Under the pieces are notes generated by a model. That model was not told where the DNA came from and did no database searches. It saw nothing but the letters and a program-made list of their open reading frames with translations. The position numbers were made by a program, and so were the translations under genes. Below, piece after piece: positions 56,253 through 64,000 of a stretch of DNA of 64,000 nt. Every line of letters starts with the position of its first letter. The first letter of the stretch is position 1. The stretch comes from Chloroflexota bacterium. Its GTDB lineage: Bacteria; Chloroflexota; Anaerolineae; Anaerolineales; VGOW01. The stretch spans positions 1 to 64,000 of the forward strand of contig JACPWC010000066.1 in NCBI GenBank assembly GCA_016197225.1. The letters are read 5' to 3'.

Positions 56253-58079
56253 ATGTCTCACCTTGAATTTGAAGAAGAGGATTTTGAAGCCGCCGTCAGT
56301 GGCCGGACGATTCGCCGGATGTTGGGCCTCACCCTGCCGCACTGGCCGTGGCTGGCCGGGTTCGTGGCCCTGGTGGCGCTGGTGGCCGCCCAGGACGGCG
56401 CCTTCAACTTTCTCAAGAAGCAGATTATTGACCGGGGCATCACCCCCGGCGACACTCGCGCTTTGATCACAGTGGTGGCGATTTACGGCGGCATGGCCGT
56501 CGTGCAGGCGGCGGCTGTTTTGGGATTCATCTACCTGGCCGGCATTCTGGCCGAGCGCGTTCAATACGATCTACGCAAACGGATGTTCAACCACTTGCAG
56601 GAGTTGTCGTTCTCGTATTTTGACCGGACGCCGGTCGGCTGGATCATGTCGCGCCTGACCTCGGACACCGGCCACATCGCCGACTTGATCACCTGGGGCC
56701 TGCTCGACGTGGTCTGGGCGATCATGAGCATCACCACCGCCTCGGCCTTCATGATTTACCTGAACTGGAAGCTGGGCCTGATGGTCTTTCTGATCATCCC
56801 GGTGCTGGTTCTGGTGGCGGCCCGATTCCAGACTCTGTTGCGGCACGAGTACCGGGCAGTTCGCAAGATCAACTCGCGCATCACCGGCGCTTACAACGAA
56901 ACCATCTCCGGCATCCGGGTAGTGAAGGCCCTCAACCGCGAAGAAACCAATCTGGACGAGTTCGCCGCCCTCACCGGCCAGATGTATCACGCCTCGTTTC
57001 GCGCCGCCTGGCTGTCGGCGCTCTTTCTGCCGGTGGTGCAGTTCCTCAGCGCCCTGGCCCTGAGCAGTGTGGCCTGGTACGGCGGCTGGCAGGTCTCGCT
57101 CGGCGGGATGACGGTCGGCGACTTGCAGGCCTTCATCGGTTACATCGCCTTCATGCTCTGGCCGGTGCAAGACCTGGCCCGGGTGTACGCCGAACTGCAA
57201 CACGCGGTGGCCTCCGCCGAGCGCAGCTTCTCGCTCATTGACACCCGGCCGGAGGTGGTGGATCGCGACGACGCGCACGATCCGGGAACCTTGCGCGGTG
57301 ACATTGAGTTCGATAACGTGGAGTTTTACTACCAGTCGGGCAAGCCGGTTCTGAAGGATTTCAGCCTCCGGGTGAAACAAGGCGAGACGATTGCCCTGGT
57401 GGGGCCGACCGGCGGCGGCAAGTCCACCATCGTCAACCTGTTGTGCCGGTTCTACGAGCCGAAGCGCGGGACGATTCGCATCGGCGGCCACGACACCACC
57501 GGCTTGTCCCTGCACGCCATCCAATCGCGAATCGGCATGGTGTTACAGACACCGCATTTGTTTTCGGGAACCGCGCGCGAGAACATTCGCTACGGGCGGT
57601 TGGGCGCGAGCGACTCCGAGATCGAAGAGGCGGCCCGCGTCGCCGGCGCGCACGATTTTATCGCCACGCTTGAGAAAGGCTACGAGGCTGAAGTGGGCGA
57701 GGGCGGCAATCTGCTCTCGGTGGGCCAGAAGCAGTTGATCAGCCTGGCGCGGGCGGTGCTGGCCCGGCCCGACATCTTCATCATGGACGAGGCCACCAGT
57801 TCGGTGGACACGCTGACCGAGGCCCTGATTCAACGCGGCATGGAGCGGCTGATGAAAGGCCGCACCAGTTTTGTGATCGCTCATCGTCTCTCGACGATCA
57901 AACGGGCCGACCGGATTCTGGTGATCGAAAACGGCGGCATCTCGGAAGCCGGGTCGCACGCCGAACTGCTTCGCCAGCGCGGCCACTACTATCAACTGTA
58001 CACCCGCCAGTTCCGGCGGGCTTTGGAACGTGAGTATCGGCTGGGAGAGATGACGGGAAGGGTGGAGGTGGGAAGTTAG
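56253..58079 (+). CDS. ABC exporter half-transporter, catalytic site subunit
   Basis: A 608-residue partner of the preceding exporter. It has six membrane helices (about 30-320) and a nucleotide domain with Walker A GPTGGGKST, signature LLSVGQKQ (second glycine of LSGGQ changed to valine) and Walker B IFIMDEATSSVD with an intact catalytic glutamate. The altered signature would face the partner's altered Walker B, giving one degenerate and one canonical site. GGGGA lies 7 nt before the ATG. The N-terminus is an acidic cytosolic tail. Confidence 0.92.
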   Translation: MSHLEFEEEDFEAAVSGRTIRRMLGLTLPHWPWLAGFVALVALVAAQDGAFNFLKKQIIDRGITPGDTRALITVVAIYGGMAVVQAAAVLGFIYLAGILAERVQYDLRKRMFNHLQELSFSYFDRTPVGWIMSRLTSDTGHIADLITWGLLDVVWAIMSITTASAFMIYLNWKLGLMVFLIIPVLVLVAARFQTLLRHEYRAVRKINSRITGAYNETISGIRVVKALNREETNLDEFAALTGQMYHASFRAAWLSALFLPVVQFLSALALSSVAWYGGWQVSLGGMTVGDLQAFIGYIAFMLWPVQDLARVYAELQHAVASAERSFSLIDTRPEVVDRDDAHDPGTLRGDIEFDNVEFYYQSGKPVLKDFSLRVKQGETIALVGPTGGGKSTIVNLLCRFYEPKRGTIRIGGHDTTGLSLHAIQSRIGMVLQTPHLFSGTARENIRYGRLGASDSEIEEAARVAGAHDFIATLEKGYEAEVGEGGNLLSVGQKQLISLARAVLARPDIFIMDEATSSVDTLTEALIQRGMERLMKGRTSFVIAHRLSTIKRADRILVIENGGISEAGSHAELLRQRGHYYQLYTRQFRRALEREYRLGEMTGRVEVGS

Positions 58080-58177
58080 AGGGTGGGGCAGAGGATTAGA
58101 GGATTGGAGAATTGAAGGTCAGCAAGTCAGCAAGTTCACAATTGACGAAGTTACCCACCGTAGTTACAATCTGATAC

Positions 58178-58231
58178 ATGAGATTTGAATGGGATGAAGC
58201 CAAACGACTCGTCAACATCGAGAAGCAATGA
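58178..58231 (+). pseudogene. Truncated brnT toxin remnant
   Basis: A 17-codon frame, MRFEWDEAKRLVNIEKQ, matches the start of BrnT toxins (typically FEWDEAK...N..KHG). It then stops with TGA overlapping the ATG of the brnA-like antitoxin. The rest of the RNase toxin, about 75 residues, is gone. The ATGA junction suggests a clean internal deletion. Confidence 0.7.
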
Positions 58232-58542
58232 AGAAAAACTCTACTTCGAGGAAATCGGGTACTAACCTGAAACGACTGGATGCCATGACGGATTCCGATA
58301 TTGACTTTTCGGATATTCCTGAAGTCACGCCCGAAATGTTTGCCAAGGGCGTTGTCCGGCGTGGTCTCCAGCCAATTACGAAACGGCAACTTACCTTGCG
58401 GCTCGACAGCGATGTGATTGAGTGGTTCAAGAAGCAGGGAAGCGGCTACCAAACCAAGATGAATGCTTTGTTGCGTGCCTATATGAAAGAACACGACAAA
58501 GCCGCCGGTTCGCAACCACGAGCCGTAACACGTCGGGGTTAA
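58228..58542 (+). CDS. brnA: BrnA-family antitoxin
   Basis: A 104-residue protein. The N-terminus has MTDSDIDFSDIPEVTPEMF, the typical BrnA toxin-binding stretch. KRQLTLRLDSDVIEWFKKQG and YQTKMNALLRAYM form the ribbon-helix-helix DNA-binding domain. The toxin gene upstream is reduced to 17 codons, so the antitoxin is an orphan here. It may still repress its own promoter. A second toxin elsewhere in the genome cannot be excluded. Confidence 0.85.
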   Translation: MKKNSTSRKSGTNLKRLDAMTDSDIDFSDIPEVTPEMFAKGVVRRGLQPITKRQLTLRLDSDVIEWFKKQGSGYQTKMNALLRAYMKEHDKAAGSQPRAVTRRG

Positions 58543-58560
58543 TCCACTGCGCCTGGATAG

Positions 58561-58670
58561 CCCGCCCAGCCGGGTAGGCGGGGCGCTTTGCTGCGCCCCA
58601 GCCCTCAGAACCGGGCGTGACGCCAAGCGTCTCGCTTCACCTGCAGTGGCGCTCAAGCCTTGAACACCCT
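58561..58670 (-). mobile_element. Possible 3'-end remnant of a group II intron
   Basis: On the minus strand the sequence reads CAAGGCTTGAGC, later CACGCCCGGTTCTGAGGG, then a GC-rich hairpin (GGGGCGC/GCGCCCC) and CCTACCCGGC. This order resembles domain V/VI and the 3' end of bacterial group II introns. No reverse transcriptase frame or 5' end is present. I rely on memory of the consensus, so treat this as tentative. Confidence 0.35.
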
Positions 58671-58724
58671 AACGCCAGTTGTCTGTCCGAAAGGCCATTT
58701 ATCTTAAAGAATCGGTTTTTCTTC

Positions 58725-58753
58725 TTGACACGTCTGCCAGTATGCCGTATACT
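58725..58753 (+). promoter_or_regulatory. Near-consensus sigma-70 promoter of the Wadjet operon
   Basis: TTGACA (58725-58730), a 17-bp spacer and TATACT (58748-58753). The predicted start site lies about 20 bp before the XRE regulator ATG. Confidence 0.85.
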
Positions 58754-58778
58754 ACGACAAATAGAACAAAAGTTCGAC

Positions 58779-59024
58779 ATGAAAATCTCTACTTCCGGCA
58801 GACTCACCATCCTTCTCGGCAAACAGCAAGCCGCCACCGGCGAGCGGCTCACGCTCCGCAAGTTGGCGCACCAGGCCAATGTCCCCAAAGACTTTGTCTA
58901 CCGGCTGGATTCCGGCGAAGCGCGTTATATTGATCTCGATGCGCTGGGGCGCTTGTGCGCCGCCCTCAACTGCCGCATCGAAGACATTCTTCTCTGGGAC
59001 GCCGATGGCCGCCAACCCGTTTGA
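58779..59024 (+). CDS. XRE-family helix-turn-helix regulator of the Wadjet operon
   Basis: An 81-residue Cro/C1-type DNA-binding protein. LTLRKLAHQANVPKDFVYRL is the helix-turn-helix and DLDALGRLCAALNCRIEDIL the following helices. It starts at 58779, immediately downstream of a near-consensus promoter, with a weak RBS. Its 3' end overlaps jetA by 20 bp. It probably controls the defence operon, by autorepression or by sensing plasmid entry (inference). Confidence 0.88.
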   Translation: MKISTSGRLTILLGKQQAATGERLTLRKLAHQANVPKDFVYRLDSGEARYIDLDALGRLCAALNCRIEDILLWDADGRQPV

Positions 59025-60438
59025 CGTTCTGCCCGTCAACCTCTTCAACCTGTTCAGCACTCAGGGCTATACCACCCTGCAGCGCCATTACATGGCCATC
59101 CTGCTCCGCCTGTATTCGCTGGCCGAGTTCAACCGCTTCGGCCTGACTCGCGAGACGGTCATTGCCGAGATCGTGGATTATTTGAAAACGGCGGGCGCCG
59201 AGGCGGAGATCGCCGCCGAGATGGAAGCCGCCGATTCCGAGACGGACTCCCCCTCCCTCACCGGCCAGAAAACCGAACACGATTACGCGGCCTACCTTCT
59301 TCGTCGCCTGGCCGACACCGGCTGGGTCGAGCGCGAACAACACGCCGACTACACCGAAACCATCACTCTGCCCGACTACGCCTTCACCCTGTTGGAAGCC
59401 TTGCGAGTGGTGCAGGAACAGAAGCCGCGCGAGTTCAGCGGCCAGCTTTACACCGCCCATCAACTGCTGGCCGGTTCGCGCAACAAAGACTTCTCGCCGG
59501 CGCTGGCCCTCACTCAGGCTTACGAAAACGTGCGGCAGGTGGTGCGCGGCCTCAACGAACTCAACCAGAACATCCGCCGCTACATCGAACGGGCCACCCG
59601 CGGGCGCGACCCGGCCGAGCTTCTGCGATTGCAGTTCGACGATTACGCGCAAACGCTTGGCCCGGCCTATCACGCCCTCAAAACTTCCGACCATGTTTCG
59701 CGCTACCGGCGTGACATCGTAGCCAAGCTGGGATCGTGGGCGCGCAACCGCGACTGGCTCGAAAACACCGCCGCCGAGTTGGCCGCCCAGGGACGCTACA
59801 CCCCCGCTCAGGCCGAGCAGGAGATCAGCCACGCCATCCAGTTCATCATCCATCAACTGGAGAGCCTCGACCCTCTGCTCGAAGAAATTGACCGCCGCCA
59901 CGCGCAATACTTGCGAACTTCTCTCCGGCAGATTCGCTATCAACTGATCAGCGCCGACGGCAGTTTCAAGGAGCGGCTGGTTTCGCTGGGGCGCGGGCTG
60001 GCGGCGATGCAGAGCGAGGGCGAATTTTTTTTGCCGGACGAGATGCCGTATCCTCAACTTCATCCGGTGCGCGAGCCGGACCTGCACAGCTTCTACACCC
60101 CGCCTCAGCGCCGCGCGCCGTTCACCCCGGTGGCCCTTGTTTCTCCGGCCCTCACTCCGGGTGAATTGGCCACCTTGCGCGCTGACACTCTGCAAGATGT
60201 AACCCAGGCCCTCACGCCCGACAAGGTCAACCGCTACGTTCTCGGATTCTTCAACGGCCACCGCCACCTGCACGTCTCCGAACTCCCGCCTGAAGTCACC
60301 GCCGACCTGCACTTGCTAACCACCATCATCGCCTACGGCCACCATCCCGAAGTGAGTTACGGAATTGAAGTGGTTGACGGCGACCCCGTCCAACTCGGCC
60401 TCTATCGTGTCGTTCCCTTCCAATTTTCCAAGCTTTAA
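59005..60438 (+). CDS. jetA: Wadjet defence protein JetA (MksF/kleisin-like)
   Basis: A 477-residue cytosolic protein, the usual length of JetA (DUF5716). The N-terminus has winged-helix character (NLFNLFSTQGYTTLQRHYMAIL), and the middle is helical with long charged helices (ELNQNIRRYIERATRGRDPAELLR). I chose the ATG at 59005 (MAANPFDVLP), since an upstream extension would lie inside the regulator gene in another frame. It would act as the kleisin of an SMC-like complex that recognises and cleaves plasmid DNA. Assignment rests on order, lengths and the SMC-like gene that follows. Confidence 0.82.
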   Translation: MAANPFDVLPVNLFNLFSTQGYTTLQRHYMAILLRLYSLAEFNRFGLTRETVIAEIVDYLKTAGAEAEIAAEMEAADSETDSPSLTGQKTEHDYAAYLLRRLADTGWVEREQHADYTETITLPDYAFTLLEALRVVQEQKPREFSGQLYTAHQLLAGSRNKDFSPALALTQAYENVRQVVRGLNELNQNIRRYIERATRGRDPAELLRLQFDDYAQTLGPAYHALKTSDHVSRYRRDIVAKLGSWARNRDWLENTAAELAAQGRYTPAQAEQEISHAIQFIIHQLESLDPLLEEIDRRHAQYLRTSLRQIRYQLISADGSFKERLVSLGRGLAAMQSEGEFFLPDEMPYPQLHPVREPDLHSFYTPPQRRAPFTPVALVSPALTPGELATLRADTLQDVTQALTPDKVNRYVLGFFNGHRHLHVSELPPEVTADLHLLTTIIAYGHHPEVSYGIEVVDGDPVQLGLYRVVPFQFSKL

Positions 60439-60442
60439 CGCC

Positions 60443-61072
60443 ATGGCCCTCGAAACAACCGTCCTGCCCGGCCTCACCGATCTCCCCGACAAAGCCCGCC
60501 GCGACCTGCCGCGGGTGGTCAACCGCCTGTTGGGAGAGACTTTCCTGTATCAGGACGTGGAAGAGGACAAGGACGATTATTATTTTGTCCATCGCTACCG
60601 CCCGGTTGTCGAAAGCGCCGTCAACCTGGCCGGCTTCAATCTTTTGCACGACGACTACCACCGCATCTTTCAGGCCGTCTCCGAGTTCAGTTATTGCCGC
60701 GCACACTACCGGCTGGACGAAACATTGATGATCGTCGTTCTGCGCAAGCTGTACGAGGAACACATGGAACGCCTCAGCCTGGCCAACGATCCAGTGGTCA
60801 CCGTGAGTGAAGTGCGCGAAGAATATCGGGCCATCACCGGCAAGGAACGCGATCTGGGCATCGTCCAGTACGAAACCATCCTGCGCAAGTTGCGGACGAT
60901 GGGATTGGTGGAGGCGCTCGACGGCAAGACGATTGACGTGCGCAACGGAGAGACTCGCCTGCGCTTGCGCGGCTCGGTGAAATTGATCTTGCCGGTGAAA
61001 ACGGCGGGTGAGATGGAAGCCTGGGTGAAGAAGTACCAAAAGGTGGAAAAGGAAGAGGAGGAAGTTGAGTAG
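60443..61072 (+). CDS. jetB: Wadjet defence protein JetB (MksE-like)
   Basis: A 209-residue protein matching JetB/MksE (DUF4194) in length and position. VNRLLGETFLYQDVEEDKDDYYFVHRYRPVVESAVNLAGFNLLHD and RLDETLMIVVLRKLYEEH are the winged-helix segments. It starts 4 bp after jetA. In the complex it binds the kleisin. The C-terminal tail is a charged Lys/Glu stretch. Confidence 0.83.
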   Translation: MALETTVLPGLTDLPDKARRDLPRVVNRLLGETFLYQDVEEDKDDYYFVHRYRPVVESAVNLAGFNLLHDDYHRIFQAVSEFSYCRAHYRLDETLMIVVLRKLYEEHMERLSLANDPVVTVSEVREEYRAITGKERDLGIVQYETILRKLRTMGLVEALDGKTIDVRNGETRLRLRGSVKLILPVKTAGEMEAWVKKYQKVEKEEEEVE

Positions 61073-61168
61073 TCGAGTAGTCAAGCAGTCGGGTGGTCAA
61101 AGGGCATTTTACGACCGCCGGCTTGACCACCGAACTACACGACCACTCGACCACCAGACTAACCGACC
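61073..61168. repeat. Low-complexity hairpin of GAGTAGTCGAG words between jetB and jetC
   Basis: GTAGTCGAGTAGTCAAGCAG and TCGGGTGGTCAA face CTTGACCACCGAACTAC and ACGACCACTCGACCACC. Degenerate copies of a GTGGTCGAGTAGTC-like word are inverted, filling the whole 96-bp gap in an operon whose other genes nearly touch. Confidence 0.75.
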
Positions 61169-64000
61169 ATGAAGACTCTAACCCGCATCCGCCTCGTCAA
61201 CTGGCATCTGTTTGAAAACACAACCGTTACCTGCAACGGCACGACCTATCTCATCGGCGTCAACGGCGTAGGCAAGTCCACGATTCTGGATGCAGTGCAG
61301 TTTGCCCTGGTGGGCGGCCAGCGCGATGTGAAATTCAACCAGGCGGCGCTGGCCGGCGGCAAGCGCTCGCTGGCCGCTTACGTGCGCGGTGAACTTGGCA
61401 CCGAGGGCCAGCGTTACTTGCGCGGCGACACGACGGGCGTGGTCGCCCTCGAATTCCGCAACCCGGACGACACCTTCTTCGTTCACGGGGCCGTCATTGA
61501 CGCTTACGAAGACGGACGCGCTCCCGACGTGCTGTACTTCATTGTTCACAACGCGCAGTTGAACGACGATTGGTTCTTCAAAGCGCCCGGCCTGCTCTTC
61601 GACACTCGCGCTTTCAAACGTCACCTCGAGCACTTTGCCCTGCCGCGCCGGGCCAAGGCCGAAGTCTTTGCCCGCGTCGAAGATTACCGCTTTCACCTGC
61701 TCAACCGCCTCGGCCAGCTTCGCGAAACCTTCCCGTCGCGCATCGTCAAAGGCCTGGCCTTCACCCCGCTCACCGACATCCGCCGGTTTGTGACGGAGTA
61801 TTTGCTGGATGAGAATCTGGTGGATGTGAAGACTCTGCAGGCGCAACTCGAAACGCTCCGCCACTTCGAAGGTCTGGCCGCCGACATCCGCGAGCGCATT
61901 GCCGTTCTCAATCAGATCGGCGAATTTGATCAGGAGCGGCTTGCCAACCGCCGCCGCCGCGTCACCAACGGCTACGTTCAGCGCCGCGCCCAGGCCGACG
62001 CCCACCTGGCCGATCTCAAAATGCGGCGGCTCGAACTCGACGAAGCCCGCCTGGAACTCAGCCGCGCCCGCCTCGGGCGCGATGACCTGGCCGAGCAGAT
62101 CAAACGCGCCCAAACGGCTTCGGTGGAGGCGCAAGTGGCGTTGCAGACCGACACGACCGCCATTCGCGAACGCGACTTGCGAGAGAAGATTGTTACCCTC
62201 GACGCCGAACTCAAGCAGTTGCGTGAGAGCGAATCGCGCCTCACCGCCTCTCTCGCCCGCGAGGTGGACGACGCCAAAAAGTTGCGGAAACTCCTCCTCG
62301 CCGACGGTCTCCCCGTCCCGCCCGCCCTCGACGAATTCATTGCCGACCCTCAGTCCCAAATTTCCACGCGAAGCGTCCAATCCTCCATTGAAGCTCTGGG
62401 CCAGGAGTATGCCAGCCGGGAAGCCATTCTCAAGGAGCAGGTGCGCGCCCTGCGTGAAGAAGGGGAACAGCTTGAGAAAGAGATTCGGCAACTGAAGACG
62501 GGCGACCGCGAGACGAGTTACGAGACCGAAGCGCCCGAAGCCGCCCGCCTGCGCCGCCTGCTCCGCGCCGAGCTTGGGCTGGGGGCCGACGAGGTGCTCT
62601 TCCTTTGCACCGCATTGCAAGTGCCGGATGAAACGTGGCAGGACGCGGTGGAGGGCGTGCTCGGCCACAACCGCTTTACCCTGCTGGTTCCGCCAAGCCG
62701 CTACGACGAGGCTATGCGCCTCTATCGCGAGCGGCGGCACCAAGACAACCTGCACGGCGTGGGCCTGCTCGACTCGGCCCGCATCGTAAGGGCAGTTCAT
62801 GAACTGCCCCAACGTGTCCGCTCCAATTCGCTGGCCGCCGAAGTTCACACCGGCCACCCGGCCGCCCGCGCCTTTGTTGACCTCGTCCTGGGCGGCTACG
62901 TGAAGTGCGACTCGCTGGAAGATTTGCGCGAGCACCGCGCCGCCGTGACTCGCGAGTGTTTCGTGCGCCGCAACTTTACGACCAGCCACCTCAACCCGCG
63001 CATCTATCACCGCTGGTTCATCGGCGAGCGCGCCCTGCCACGCCAGATCGAGCAACGCGAGGCGCGGTTGAAAGAGATCGGCGGCGAGATGGCCGGCCTG
63101 GCCGGGCAGGCGGCGGCCTTGAAGGAAAGACTCGCTCTCACTCGCGACAAGGCCCGGCCCCTGCTCGAACTCGAACACGGCTTGCCGCTTTTGGCTCGCC
63201 TGCCTGAGATCACCCGTCAGGCGCGAACACTGCGCCAAGAACTGGGACGTTTGGATCGGGCTTCGGTGGAGGCGTTGAAGGCTGAGGCGGATCGTTGCCA
63301 GCACGAACTGGACGGATTGCAGAATCAAGCCCGGGAGCTGGACCAGCACGCCGGCGGGCTTGAGGCCAGATCAAGGGCGCTGGAAACAGAGACGGTTCCC
63401 CGGTTGGAAAGTTCGGTGGAGGCGGCGAGTCAAAGCGCAAAACAGTTCCTCGAATCCGAGGCGGCCGATCCAGAAACGATCGAGGAGATCGAAAAAGAGT
63501 ACAGCCGCCGCCGCGAGCGCCAGCCGCTGGAGACGGTGCTGGCCAACGCCACCCGCTACGAGGGCGACTATCAAACCGCCGAGGCCCGGAGCCGCGACCG
63601 GTTGCGCGAAGCCAAGCAGGCTTACAGCCTCAAGTACGATTTCGGCTACGACACCGACGAAGACGCGGCGCGTTACACCGCCGAGCGCGAGAAGTTCGAG
63701 AAGTCGGAACTGCCGCAGTACGAGGCGCGCATTGCCAGCCAGCGCGCCCTGGCCGAGCAGGAGTTGGTGGAGAACTTTATTCACCGCCTGCGCGAGCAGA
63801 TTGACGACGCCCGCCAGCAGTTGGATTACCTGAACGCAACTTTGAAGGATTTGCGTTTCGGCGGCGAGCGGTTCGAGTTTATCACCCGCGCCTCGCCCGC
63901 CCTCAAACAAGTCCACGACATGATCGTGGACAGCCAGCAGGTGTTGGGCGACTCGCTGTTCGAGTCCGACTTCCGGCAGAAGCACCAGCAGGGCTGGGAT
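61169..64000 (+). CDS. jetC: Wadjet SMC-like ATPase JetC (MksB-like), C-terminus outside window
   Basis: 944 codons are open to the right edge without a stop. The N-terminus has Walker A GVNGVGKST (Lys36) after RIRLVNWHLFEN. The following AVQFALVGGQRDVKFNQAA fits MksB/JetC rather than canonical SMC. Two coiled-coil arms rich in Glu/Arg/Leu flank a hinge-like region near residues 475-640. The ABC signature and Walker B lie beyond the window. A palindrome GGGCAGTTCA/TGAACTGCCC (62789-62808) lies in frame in the middle. JetD, the topoisomerase-like nuclease, would be expected next. Confidence 0.9.
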   Translation, partial: MKTLTRIRLVNWHLFENTTVTCNGTTYLIGVNGVGKSTILDAVQFALVGGQRDVKFNQAALAGGKRSLAAYVRGELGTEGQRYLRGDTTGVVALEFRNPDDTFFVHGAVIDAYEDGRAPDVLYFIVHNAQLNDDWFFKAPGLLFDTRAFKRHLEHFALPRRAKAEVFARVEDYRFHLLNRLGQLRETFPSRIVKGLAFTPLTDIRRFVTEYLLDENLVDVKTLQAQLETLRHFEGLAADIRERIAVLNQIGEFDQERLANRRRRVTNGYVQRRAQADAHLADLKMRRLELDEARLELSRARLGRDDLAEQIKRAQTASVEAQVALQTDTTAIRERDLREKIVTLDAELKQLRESESRLTASLAREVDDAKKLRKLLLADGLPVPPALDEFIADPQSQISTRSVQSSIEALGQEYASREAILKEQVRALREEGEQLEKEIRQLKTGDRETSYETEAPEAARLRRLLRAELGLGADEVLFLCTALQVPDETWQDAVEGVLGHNRFTLLVPPSRYDEAMRLYRERRHQDNLHGVGLLDSARIVRAVHELPQRVRSNSLAAEVHTGHPAARAFVDLVLGGYVKCDSLEDLREHRAAVTRECFVRRNFTTSHLNPRIYHRWFIGERALPRQIEQREARLKEIGGEMAGLAGQAAALKERLALTRDKARPLLELEHGLPLLARLPEITRQARTLRQELGRLDRASVEALKAEADRCQHELDGLQNQARELDQHAGGLEARSRALETETVPRLESSVEAASQSAKQFLESEAADPETIEEIEKEYSRRRERQPLETVLANATRYEGDYQTAEARSRDRLREAKQAYSLKYDFGYDTDEDAARYTAEREKFEKSELPQYEARIASQRALAEQELVENFIHRLREQIDDARQQLDYLNATLKDLRFGGERFEFITRASPALKQVHDMIVDSQQVLGDSLFESDFRQKHQQGWD
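62789..62808. repeat. GGGCAGTTCATGAACTGCCC palindrome within jetC
   Basis: A perfect 20-bp palindrome, in frame, encodes RAVHELP. Its unusual symmetry in coding sequence suggests an inserted short repeat. Confidence 0.6.

Noticed and set aside
58966-60312. A 448-codon minus-strand frame
   Set aside because: Antisense to jetA, with no motif and no RBS. Same GC-driven effect.
61178-63349. A 723-codon open frame on the minus strand
   Set aside because: It is antisense to jetC, whose plus-strand frame has a Walker A motif and coiled coils. The mirror frame stays open because of high GC and has no recognisable domain.

Overview
The window reads as a high-GC bacterial chromosome fragment, most likely from an anaerobic or facultative member of the Chloroflexota. 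This is inferred from three things: the gene families present (Azoarcus-type benzoyl-CoA reductase, multi-GAF hybrid kinases, a nucleotide-transporter-like protein with HEAT repeats), the many small palindromic repeats, and the general codon style. No rRNA or convincing tRNA is present, so the assignment is tentative.

Region 1 (1-31,950, all on the minus strand) is an anaerobic aromatic-degradation locus. A promoter near 31,907-31,934 reads into about 27 co-oriented genes, many with 4-bp ATGA overlaps. In transcription order they are: ring-cleaving hydrolase (oah), benzoyl-CoA reductase subunits C and B and two ASKHA ATPase subunits (the second frameshifted), a PH/GRAM-like protein, dienoyl-CoA hydratase, hydroxyacyl-CoA dehydrogenase, amidohydrolase, indolepyruvate:ferredoxin oxidoreductase (iorA, iorB), a LeuA/Re-citrate-synthase-like enzyme, a MoaD-like protein, a tungsten aldehyde oxidoreductase, a UbiD carboxylase, an HAD phosphatase, phenylphosphate-synthase-like PpsA and PpsB, Nudix, UbiX, a histidine phosphatase, a phenylacetate-CoA ligase, a LeuC-like dehydratase, an acyl-CoA ligase fused to a LeuD-like domain, hemerythrin, acyl-CoA dehydrogenase and a LeuB/IDH-like dehydrogenase. 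A PaaX-type regulator follows under its own promoter, then a small conserved protein and the start of trpB2. Together they suggest phenol entry through phenylphosphate and 4-hydroxybenzoate, phenylalanine/phenylacetaldehyde entry, central benzoyl-CoA dearomatisation, and a LeuABCD-like 2-oxoacid module. The paaX promoter and terminator are duplicated in front of the benzoyl-CoA operon with paaX itself missing.

Region 2 (32,000-38,710, minus strand) is a signalling block: an HD phosphohydrolase, a STAS antagonist, a cNMP-binding SpoIIE phosphatase, a cNMP-binding protein, a nucleotide-transporter-like membrane protein with HEAT repeats, and a Crp/Fnr-like regulator. Region 3 (38,914-53,976, plus strand) has an MFS-cNMP fusion, a 2,290-residue hybrid kinase with ten GAF-like modules, a membrane hybrid kinase, an Hpt protein and a receiver-cyclase protein. 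These form a plausible phosphorelay.

Region 4 (54,000-58,080) is a heterodimeric ABC exporter preceded by a 23-codon leader ORF and a strong intrinsic terminator, an arrangement like BmrB-BmrCD attenuation. Region 5 (58,100-64,000) has a toxin-deleted brnTA remnant, a possible group II intron scar, and a Wadjet-type condensin defence operon (XRE regulator, jetA, jetB, jetC running off the end; jetD would lie outside). Several families of short hairpin repeats sit between genes and, in a few cases, in frame inside genes.
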